This document shows positions 55,923 to 63,310 of a stretch of 64,000 nucleotides of DNA, one piece after another (position 1 is the stretch's first letter; every line of letters starts with the position of its first letter). Under the pieces are notes generated by a model. The model made no database searches, had not been told where the DNA came from, and saw only the letters and a list, made by a program, of their open reading frames with translations. Source of the DNA: Burkholderia sp. USMB20 (GTDB lineage Bacteria > Pseudomonadota > Gammaproteobacteria > Burkholderiales > Burkholderiaceae); NCBI RefSeq assembly GCF_000949135.2, contig NZ_JTAN02000004.1, positions 1 through 64,000 of the forward strand, written 5' to 3'. A program made the position numbers and the translations under genes.

Positions 55923-56203
55923 GTGCATGTGGACAGGTCGCGATCGTCATGCGCGGCGCGGCCTGCCGAATCGTTTCCGCCGAACGACGGTGACGCGGCG
56001 TGCCGCGCCGCCGTTCCTGCCTGCCTCATCACGACCATCCGACGACAACCCATGCATCCCGGGCGTACCTCGCCCGGGCGCCTGGCGCGCAGCGCCGCCC
56101 GGCTCGCCGCCGCACCGGCGTCGACGCGCAGCCAGTTCGCAGCCGGTGTGGGCAGCGTGCACCGGTTCTGAACGAAGTCGCGCTTCGTCTCTCGATCATA
56201 TTT
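55923..56203. other. Intergenic region after the importer operon
   Basis: No gene. A GC hairpin CCCGGGCG (56058-56065), loop, CGCCCGGG (56071-56078) could act as a terminator, but there is no T-tract. Confidence 0.4.
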
Positions 56204-56246
56204 CGGAACACTATTCCACTTTGTTGTTTATTGGAATAACATTCCA
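56204..56246. promoter_or_regulatory. Putative IclR operators, sites d1 and d2 (flavoprotein/aldo-keto reductase operon)
   Basis: d1 is CGGAACACTATTCCA (56204-56218) and d2 is the perfect TGGAATAACATTCCA (56232-56246), with centres 28 bp apart in an AT-rich patch. They lie 67-109 bp before the start of the second flavoprotein gene. Sequence and pairing resemble sites b1/b2, supporting common control. Confidence 0.75.
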
Positions 56247-56312
56247 AAACGGTCGAAGCCTCTTCCGCCACGCGCCGAATCCGGACGTGCGGCGGAACGA
56301 AACGAAGGAGAC

Positions 56313-58109
56313 ATGGACATGGCTGCAGTGCAACAGGGTTGGGACGAAGAGGTGGACCTGCTGGTGTTCGGCGCAGGTGCGGCGGGCATGACCGCCGCGC
56401 TCGTCGCGCATCACGAGGGGCTCGCCGTCCTGATATGCGAAAAAACCGCCGCGGTGGGCGGCATCACGTCCACGTCGGGCGGCACGACCTGGGTGCCGGG
56501 CACACGCTTGAGCGTCGCCGCGGGCGTGCCCGACAGCGTCGACGATGCGCGCCGCTTCCTGCAGTCGGTGGTCGGCGCGCGCGGCGGCGACGACGCGCGC
56601 GAAGCATTTCTGCAAAGCGGCCCCGACGCGATCGACGAACTCGCGCGCATCAGCGACGTGAAGTTCGTCGCCGCCACCGCACATCCCGATTACGTCAACG
56701 GCCCGGGCGCGGCCTACGGCGGCCGGGCGCTCGTGCCCGCGCCGTTCGATGCGCGCGTGCTCGGCCGCGCGTTCGCGCGCGTGCGCCCGCCGCGCAAGGA
56801 ATTCATGGGCCTCGGCGGCATGATGGTCGCGCGTGCCGACCTCAATGCGCTGCTCGCGCCGTTCGCGTCCGTCGCGAACTTCAAGCGCACGATCGCGGTC
56901 GTCGGGCGCTATGCGATGGATCGCCTGCGTTTTCCGCGCGGCACGCAGCTGGTGATGGGCAACGCGCTCGCCGCCCGGCTCTATTACAGCCTGCTCAAAC
57001 GCCAGGTCGAGATTCGCTTCGACACGCCGCTGCTCGAACTGGTACGCGAGAACGGCCGCGTCACCGGCGCCATCGTCACGACACCGGATGGCGGTCGCAA
57101 GCGAATCGGCGCGCGGCGCGGCGTGGTGCTCGCGACCGGCGGCATCGCGCGCCATCCGTCGCTGCGCCGGCAGTTCTTCCCTGCCGCGGCCCAGCCGCTG
57201 TCGCTGTCGCCGAATACGCATACCGGCGACGGCGTCGACCGCGCACAGCGCGTCAATGCGCGGGTCGAAAACGGCGGCGACAGCCCGGGGCTGTGGATGC
57301 CGTGTTCGATCCGCCGCGCACCGGGCGCCCCCCCGGGCGGCGACGGCGACAGCGTCTGGCCGCACATCATTCTCGATCGCGCGAAGCCCGGCCTCATCGC
57401 GGTCAACAGCCGCGGCGAGCGCTTCGTCAACGAATCGAACTCGTACCACGACTTCGTGATGGGCATGCTGCGCGACAGCGGCAACGGTCCGAGCGTGCCC
57501 GCCCATCTGATCGTCGATGCGGCGTTCATTCGCACCTATGGCCTCGGCCTGCTGATGCCGGCGCGCAGTGCGGCCCGCATCGCCGAATTCGAACGCGCCG
57601 GCTATCTGGTGAAAGGTGCAACGCTGGCCGAGCTGGCGGCTAAGTTGCAGGTGGACGCGAACAGTCTCACGCGCACCGTCGCGACCTACAATCGCGACGC
57701 CGCCAATGGCGAGGATCCGGCATTCCAGCGCGGCAGCAGCCCGATGAGCCGCTTCAACGGCGATCCGGCGCAACAGCCGAATCCGTGCATCCGCCCCATC
57801 GGCGCCGGCCCCTACTATGCGCTGACCGTATGGCCGGCCGATCTCGCGTGCAGCGCGGGGTTGAGCGGCACGGCGAACGGCGAGGTGATCGATGTCGACG
57901 GGCGCGTGATCCCCGGCCTGTTCGCGTGCGGCAACGATCTCGCGTCGATCTTCCGCGGCACGTACCCCGGCCCCGGCACGACGCTCGGCCCGGCCATCGT
58001 ATTCGGCTGGCGCATCGCGAAGTTCGTCGCGCGACGCGAAGCGGCATCGACGGGCACATCACCCGCGGCCGCGGTGCACCGCTCGACCTGCGACAGCGCG
58101 CAACGCTGA
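56313..58109 (+). CDS. FAD-binding dehydrogenase (KstD / flavocytochrome-c type), second copy
   Basis: A 598-residue paralogue of the flavoprotein at 46187. It has the FAD motif LLVFGAGAAGMTAALVAHHEG (14-34), then GGITSTSGGTTWVPG, a mid-chain GVVLATGGIARHP, and GLFACGNDLASIFRGTYPGPGTTLGP at the end. AAGGAGAC precedes the ATG. The two copies differ strongly in the substrate domain, so they probably act on different intermediates. It has its own operator pair upstream and an aldo/keto reductase 62 bp downstream. Confidence 0.9.
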   Translation: MDMAAVQQGWDEEVDLLVFGAGAAGMTAALVAHHEGLAVLICEKTAAVGGITSTSGGTTWVPGTRLSVAAGVPDSVDDARRFLQSVVGARGGDDAREAFLQSGPDAIDELARISDVKFVAATAHPDYVNGPGAAYGGRALVPAPFDARVLGRAFARVRPPRKEFMGLGGMMVARADLNALLAPFASVANFKRTIAVVGRYAMDRLRFPRGTQLVMGNALAARLYYSLLKRQVEIRFDTPLLELVRENGRVTGAIVTTPDGGRKRIGARRGVVLATGGIARHPSLRRQFFPAAAQPLSLSPNTHTGDGVDRAQRVNARVENGGDSPGLWMPCSIRRAPGAPPGGDGDSVWPHIILDRAKPGLIAVNSRGERFVNESNSYHDFVMGMLRDSGNGPSVPAHLIVDAAFIRTYGLGLLMPARSAARIAEFERAGYLVKGATLAELAAKLQVDANSLTRTVATYNRDAANGEDPAFQRGSSPMSRFNGDPAQQPNPCIRPIGAGPYYALTVWPADLACSAGLSGTANGEVIDVDGRVIPGLFACGNDLASIFRGTYPGPGTTLGPAIVFGWRIAKFVARREAASTGTSPAAAVHRSTCDSAQR

Positions 58110-58171
58110 CGAACGCGCCGGCACGGCACGCGCAGGCCGCGCCGGCTCACCCCATCGAGAAGGAGTCGTTC

Positions 58172-59002
58172 ATGCAACGCATCGTCAACCGCCATCGATT
58201 GAACATGCCGAAACTGGGGCTCGGCACATGGCCCATGCTCGGCGACGAATGCACGCGCGCGGTCGCGCTCGCACTGGAGTCGGGTTATCGCCATATCGAT
58301 ACCGCAGCCGCGTACGAGAACGAAGCGGCGGTCGGCAACGCCATCGCCGCTTCGAACGTCCAGCGCGAGCAGATTCACGTGACCAGCAAGGTATGGTGGG
58401 ACCAGTTGAACCCCGAACGCATGCGGAAATCGCTCGACGACACCTTGCGCGCGCTGCGCTGCGACTACGTGGACCTGTTCCTGATCCACTGGCCGGCGCC
58501 CGACTGGAATCTTGCCGAGACGATCGACACGCTCGTTTCGTTCAAGGAGCAGGGACGCGCCCGAGCGATCGGCGTCGCGAACTTTCCGCTTGCGCTGTTG
58601 CGCGCCGTCGTCGAACAGATGCAGGCGCCACTGGCCGCGATACAGGTCGAGTATCACGTGCTGCTCGGTCAGGCGCGGCTGCTGCAATTCGCGCGCCAAC
58701 ATGACATGGCGCTGATCGCGTACAGCCCGCTCGCGCGCAACCGCGTGTCGGAGATCCCGGAACTGCAGCGGATCGCCGACAAGCATCGCGTGCTGCCGAG
58801 CCAGGTGGCGCTGAAATGGCTGCTCGACCAGCCGAACGTGGCCGCCGTGCCGAAGGCGGCCGGGCAACGCAATCAGCTCGCCAATCTGGCATCGCTCGAC
58901 GTGAACCTGGACGACGCTGATCGTGCACTGATCGCCGGCCTGCCGAAGAATCAGCGACTCGTGAGTCCGGCGTTCGCGCCGCAGTGGGATCCGGCCGTGT
59001 AA
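58172..59002 (+). CDS. Aldo/keto reductase
   Basis: A 276-residue (beta/alpha)8 NADPH-dependent reductase. The catalytic tetrad is visible: Asp and Tyr in GYRHIDTAAAYENE, Lys in VTSKVWWDQ, His in FLIHWPAP. The cofactor-binding end has AAVPKAAG. It is similar in size to 2,5-diketo-D-gluconate reductase-type enzymes (275-280). AAGGAG lies 8 bp before the ATG. It is the last gene of the operon starting at 56313 and would interconvert a carbonyl and an alcohol in the same pathway. Confidence 0.9.
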   Translation: MQRIVNRHRLNMPKLGLGTWPMLGDECTRAVALALESGYRHIDTAAAYENEAAVGNAIAASNVQREQIHVTSKVWWDQLNPERMRKSLDDTLRALRCDYVDLFLIHWPAPDWNLAETIDTLVSFKEQGRARAIGVANFPLALLRAVVEQMQAPLAAIQVEYHVLLGQARLLQFARQHDMALIAYSPLARNRVSEIPELQRIADKHRVLPSQVALKWLLDQPNVAAVPKAAGQRNQLANLASLDVNLDDADRALIAGLPKNQRLVSPAFAPQWDPAV

Positions 59003-59125
59003 GGAACAGCGTGTGGGTCGGCGATCGTTGCGGGCACGGGATGAATCGCGACTTCGGCACGCCTGTCGCCCACGCCGCGCCGCCCTTCACCTGGGTGCCG
59101 GCCCGATCACGGGCGCCGGAACCGA

Positions 59126-59154
59126 TCGGCGTCGACGAAATCAGTCGACGCCGA
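59126..59154 (+). terminator. Strong hairpin downstream of the aldo/keto reductase operon
   Basis: TCGGCGTCGAC, loop GAAATCA, GTCGACGCCGA form a perfect 11-bp stem. It lies 124 bp after the reductase stop in otherwise gene-free DNA (59003-59357). No T-tract follows, so it may be a protein-dependent or processing terminator, or an operator-like palindrome. Confidence 0.4.
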
Positions 59155-59357
59155 CGGACCGGAGATCGCACTGGCCAGCACTGGGGCTTTGCATCGCGCC
59201 TGCATCGCGAGCCAATGCCCGCAAGGCATTCAGATCCGGCCCCATAAATCAGAATTTGTGCCGGTAAACACCTGACCGATCAAGACCTGGCACCCGCCAT
59301 CTTCCGCAAGCATGTCTTTCCGGGGTTTACCTAACTGACTGGACGCCGAGCGCATGC

Positions 59358-59384
59358 TTAAATAAATCAACTTGATTTATTTAA
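59358..59384. promoter_or_regulatory. 27-bp perfect palindrome, likely operator of the ROK repressor
   Basis: Arms TTAAATAAATCAA (59358-59370) and TTGATTTATTTAA (59372-59384) are exact inverted copies around a single C. The AT-only character is extreme for this genome. It ends 35 bp before the ROK regulator start, so it probably overlaps the promoter and mediates autoregulation. ROK repressors of the NagC/Mlc/XylR group typically bind long AT-rich palindromes. Confidence 0.8.
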
Positions 59385-59419
59385 TGCGCCGAAAGCGGCG
59401 CCACATGGAGGGAGACGCC

Positions 59420-60667
59420 ATGCGAAGCCCGCACATCGGCCAGGGCAGCAACTCGGTCAACGTGCGCCGTTACAACGAGCGCCTGCTGCTGAAGACGCTG
59501 CGCCGTACCGGCAGCGCGTCGAAGGCCGACCTCGCCCGCCACGCGAACATGACGAGTGCGGCTGTCGGCGGCATCATCGCGTCGCTCGCCGACGCGAAGC
59601 TGATCGAATTCGCCGGCCGCACCGAAGGCCAGCGCGGCCAGCCGGCGTCGCTGATTCGTCTCGATCCGAATGGGGCATTCGGCATCGGCGTCCGCATCGA
59701 CCGCATGCGCATCGAAACGGCGCTGGTCAACTTCGCGGGCGAGATCATCGGCTGCCGCTCCCACGACACCCTGCTCCCTCCGCCCGCGACCGTGCTCGAA
59801 CTGGTTCGCAGCGACATCGAAGAGATGCAACGGCTGCTGCCCGCGCAGGATCGCGATCGGCTGGCGGGCGTCGGCGTGGCCCATCCGTTCAACCTGGGAA
59901 GTTGGCTGCGCGAACTCGGCCTGCCGGCCGAAGCCTTCCGCGCGTGGGCCGAGATCGACCTGGCCCGGGAACTCGCCAATGTCATTCCGCTGCCGGTGTT
60001 CAGCGAAAACGACGGCAACGCGGCCGCGATCGCCGAACTGTTCTATGGCTGCGGCCGGCAACGCGACAATTTCGTCTATCTGTTCCTCGGACCGGTGATC
60101 GGCGGCGGCATCGCGATCGACGGCGACTGCCTGCACGGCCGCACCGGCAACGCCGGCGATTTCGCCGTGATGCCCGTACACCCGAGCCGCCTGCCGTCGG
60201 CGCCCGCGCCGCACGGCGCGTGGGACATCCTCCTGACGCGTGCGTCGTTGAGCGCGCTGATTCGTCATCTGCGCCATTGCGGCGAGCGGGTCGAGAACCG
60301 CGCGGATCTCAACGACTGCATCGCACGCAACGTGCCGGCCGTCGACGAATGGATCGACGATTGCGTCGATGCGCTCGCGTTCGCGCTGCGCGGGGCGCTA
60401 TCCGTACTCGATTTGCCGGTCGTCGTCCTTGATTCGGACGTTGACGCCGGCCTGCTCGACACGCTCATGCAACGCCTGGGCGTGGCGCTCGCCGACATCA
60501 CGCCGGAAGCCCGCAGCGCGCCGGAACTCGTGCGCGGCTCGTTCGGCGCCGACGCCGGCGCGATCGGCGCCGCGACGCTGCCGATGTTCTTCAACTTCTC
60601 TCCACGCTCCGGCATCCTGCGCGGTGCAGGCCTGGATACGCAAGAGGTCGCTTATGTCGCGTTCTGA
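59420..60667 (+). CDS. ROK-family transcriptional repressor
   Basis: A 415-residue protein. The N-terminal winged HTH (about 20-75) reads [20 protein letters not shown]. The ROK sugar-kinase-like domain follows, with [17 protein letters not shown] and [22 protein letters not shown]. The usual CxCGxxGC zinc motif after the glycine-rich loop is absent here, which is uncommon. The ATG at 59420 has GGAGGGAG upstream. The next gene, a sugar-importer ATPase, overlaps by 14 bp but is truncated after about 30 codons, so the repressor has lost its operon. Confidence 0.88.
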
Positions 60668-60742
60668 GTCCCCCCGGCCGCTGCTCGAGATGCGCGGCAT
60701 CAGCAAGACCTTCCCGGCCGTGCGCGCGCTCGACAACGTCAG
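60654..60742 (+). pseudogene. 5' stump of a sugar ABC transporter ATPase (RbsA/XylG-like)
   Basis: The frame starts [20 protein letters not shown] and continues [10 protein letters not shown], the standard opening of RbsA/MglA/XylG-type ATPases, then loses all similarity near 60742. From there the frame is the antisense of a different transporter gene and ends at 60812. No Walker A remains. It overlaps the ROK repressor, as expected for a sugar-uptake operon under that repressor. Confidence 0.8.
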
Positions 60743-61274
60743 CCACGGCGTCAGGTGGAAGCCGCGCGACACTTCGCTCAGGTCGCGCGGCACCGTGCGC
60801 AGCGACTGGTAGAAGCTGAACGTCATGTTCCACGCCTGGCTCGTGAAGATCGCGAAGATCGCCGCGAGCTCGGCGCCGAGCACGCGGCCCGGGAACAGTG
60901 CGAGGAAGAACGTGACCGTAAACGAGATATAGCCGAGCACCGGCACCGACTGCAGGATGCGAGGATCGGGATCAGCACCATGCCGGCACGGCGGCTTTCG
61001 CGCGGCGTGCCGTTTACAAGCGTGATACCAGCGACGCGACCATCGCCGGCGAGCATCCGCAGGTGGTGCCCACGCAGTATTCGGGCAGGTCGACGGGCGA
61101 GCGAGATCTTCTGCGTCTGCAGCACGGCGATCGGCGCCATTGCGATGAACGCCGACGATCGCCATTGCGAGTATCCGATGATCAGCGGAAACGCGACCGC
61201 ATCCCAGCGGTTGGGAGCACGCGCCACGCGGACGCGTTGGCGGTGCGATTCGGATCGAAGAAACTGATATCCAT
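60743..61274 (-). pseudogene. Decayed ABC permease (NitT/TauT-type), N-terminal part
   Basis: Reading leftward from an ATG at 61274 gives MDISFFDPNRTANASAWRVL, then the frame breaks. Later pieces in other frames are PNRWDAVAFPLIIGYSQW, AVLQTQKISLA, SRRAGMVLIPIL, LQSVPVLGYISFTVTFFLAL and [20 protein letters not shown], ending at GFHLTPW by 60743. Together these match the first half of a two-part permease, with several small deletions and an in-frame TAA. Its 3' half is replaced by the sugar ATPase stump in tail-to-tail orientation, as if one deletion removed both gene ends. Confidence 0.75.
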
Positions 61275-61354
61275 CGGTAGCGTCTTGGTCGAATTGAAAA
61301 TCGATGGGATCGGCCGCGTGACGCGCGGCCGGATGCGCCGTTAGCCGGCGCGGC

Positions 61355-61609
61355 TCAGAACGGCTTGTGGCGCGCCCGGTACAGGACCGCCGAACGCGCG
61401 ATCGACGCAGGCAAGACCAGCACCCGCGCGACGGCGGGCAGCATGATCGGCAGGACCGAACCCTCCTTGACCGGACCGGGATCCGCGCTCAGCTGAACGC
61501 CGACGTAGACGACGCCGCAGGCAACGATCGGCAAGAACGGCGCGAAGCCGATGGTGCGCGTGCGATGACCGCCCGCACCGCTGGTTTCCGTTGCCGCGAG
61601 ATTCGGCAT
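61355..61609 (-). pseudogene. Possible internally deleted phosphate permease (PiT-like)
   Basis: An open frame of 84 residues, MPNLAATETSGAGG to RARHKPF. The first 55 or so residues resemble a permease N-terminus with one membrane span (TIGFAPFLPIVACGVVYVGV). The last 25 (VLVLPASIARSAVLY) resemble the C-terminal span of PiT phosphate permeases. A full PiT has several hundred residues between such ends, so an internal deletion is my reading. It could instead be a genuine small two-span membrane protein. It lies beside two other truncated transporter genes. Confidence 0.4.
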
Positions 61610-61853
61610 GAGGGGCTCCGGAGAAGTGATTCGGTGTCGCAGGCTATCGGGCGGACATGACGCAAACGTGACGTGTCACTTACAGGACATTGACAGGTCA
61701 TCCGCCGGTGGTCCGTCATTGCGCCGCAAGCCGCGAGCAACCTCGCAACGCGCGGGAATAAATCCGCCGCCGCAGCGGTATGGCATACGAAGGCGCCGGC
61801 TTATTCCAGGACGATCCGGCCGTCCGGTTCCGTCACACGAATGCGAGGCTCAC

Positions 61854-62798
61854 ATGTCTTCATCGAATCCCACCCGCCCGTCGCGTCGCAAGGCCCTGCA
61901 ATGCATGGCGTTCGGCGGCCTCGGCACGCTGTTTACGCTGTCGGGCGGCATCCTGACGCCGTTCGACCTCGCGCTCGCGCAAAGCGGCGCCGCACTCCCC
62001 GCGGACAAGGGCCGGCCGCTGTTCGTGCAGATCAGCGACACGCACATCGGCTTCAACAAGGACGCGAATCCCGACGTCGCGGCCACGCTGCGGCAGACCA
62101 TCGAGCTCGTCAACGCGATGCCTGCCACGCCCGCGCTCGCGATCCATACCGGCGACATCACGCACCTGTCCAAGGCAGCGGAGTTCGACCAGGCGTCGCA
62201 GCTGCTGTCCGCGCTGCGCGTGCCGGAGCTGCATACGGTGCCCGGCGAACACGACGTGACCGACGGCTCGGGTGCCGAATATTTCAGCCGCTTCGGCAAG
62301 GCGTCGGACAACCGCGGCTACTACAGCTTCGATCACGCGGGCGTGCACTTCGTCGCGCTCGTCAACGTGATGCACTTCAAGCCGAACGGGCTCGGCAGCT
62401 TCGGCGACGAGCAGCTCGCGTGGCTCGCGCAGGATCTGAAGGGGCAATCGTCGAGCACGCCGATCGTCGTGTTCTCGCACATGCCGATGTGGACCATCTA
62501 CGAGCCGTGGGGCTGGGGCACCGGCGACGCACCGCAGACGATGGCGCTGCTGCGCCGCTTCGGCTCGGTCACCGTGCTGAACGGGCACATTCACCAGATC
62601 GTGTCGAAGGTCGAAGGCAACGTGACGTTCCACACCGCGCGCTCCACCGCGTTCCCGCAGCCGACCGCCGGCAACGGCCCCGGCCCGGTGCCGCTCACCG
62701 TGCCGCGCGACCGGCTGCCCGCGATGCTCGGCGTGACGACCGTCGACTTCGCCGGCCATCCCGTGGCGGCGTCGCTGCGCGACACGACGCTGGCCTGA
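61854..62798 (+). CDS. Tat-exported metallophosphoesterase
   Basis: A 314-residue calcineurin-like phosphoesterase. The N-terminus RPSRRKALQCMAFGG followed by a hydrophobic stretch and a site near LALAQS is a twin-arginine signal. Metal-binding blocks are QISDTHIG, HTGDITH, PGEHD (Glu in place of the usual Asn of GNHD), FSHMPMW and NGHIHQ. It precedes a cupredoxin by 47 bp in the same direction. The two are likely co-expressed and both act in the periplasm. Physiological substrate unknown. Confidence 0.9.
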   Translation: MSSSNPTRPSRRKALQCMAFGGLGTLFTLSGGILTPFDLALAQSGAALPADKGRPLFVQISDTHIGFNKDANPDVAATLRQTIELVNAMPATPALAIHTGDITHLSKAAEFDQASQLLSALRVPELHTVPGEHDVTDGSGAEYFSRFGKASDNRGYYSFDHAGVHFVALVNVMHFKPNGLGSFGDEQLAWLAQDLKGQSSSTPIVVFSHMPMWTIYEPWGWGTGDAPQTMALLRRFGSVTVLNGHIHQIVSKVEGNVTFHTARSTAFPQPTAGNGPGPVPLTVPRDRLPAMLGVTTVDFAGHPVAASLRDTTLA

Positions 62799-62845
62799 TC
62801 CCTCGCCTGATCCCTCGCCCGATTCCGCTACGCAAGGAGACCGAC

Positions 62846-63187
62846 ATGACCTTCCTCAAGCCCTCGACGCTGCTGGCGGCGCTGACCCTGTGCGCGGCCG
62901 CCGCCGGCACGCCGCTCGCCGCATTCGCGCAACCCCCGGCCGGCCCGCTCGTGACGATCCACAACTTCATGTTTTCGCCGATGTCGACCACGATCAAGGC
63001 CGGCACGACGGTCACGTGGAAGAACCTCGACGCGGAACCGCATACCGTCGTCAACGACGCGGGCATCTTCCATTCGAACGCGCTCGACCAGGACGAGACC
63101 TACTCGTTCCGCTTCGACAAGCCGGGGGTCTACAAGGTGTTCTGCGGGATTCATCCGTACATGAAGGAGACCATCACCGTGGAATGA
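62846..63187 (+). CDS. Periplasmic cupredoxin (plastocyanin/amicyanin-like)
   Basis: A 113-residue type-1 copper protein. The signal peptide (about 1-29) ends LAAFAQ. The copper ligands are His in DAEPHTVV and Cys, His and Met in VFCGIHPYM. AAGGAGA precedes the ATG at good spacing. As a small electron carrier it could serve the upstream exported phosphoesterase pathway or a copper-linked oxidase. The pairing of metallophosphoesterase and cupredoxin is seen in several proteobacteria, but the joint function is not known to me. Confidence 0.9.
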   Translation: MTFLKPSTLLAALTLCAAAAGTPLAAFAQPPAGPLVTIHNFMFSPMSTTIKAGTTVTWKNLDAEPHTVVNDAGIFHSNALDQDETYSFRFDKPGVYKVFCGIHPYMKETITVE

Positions 63188-63310
63188 CGCGGCGCAGCGC
63201 GCCGCACCATGCGCGCGAAGATCCGGCACCGCAGAGCGACGCCCGCCGATCGCCTACACTGGTTCCAACCGGCCGGCCCCCGCCGGCCGTCACCGACCAC
63301 GAGGCAAGCG

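Noticed and set aside
56058-56078. GC hairpin CCCGGGCG...CGCCCGGG as a rho-independent terminator
   Set aside because: No T-tract follows and it lies 136 bp past the gene end, so I mention it only as a weak possibility.
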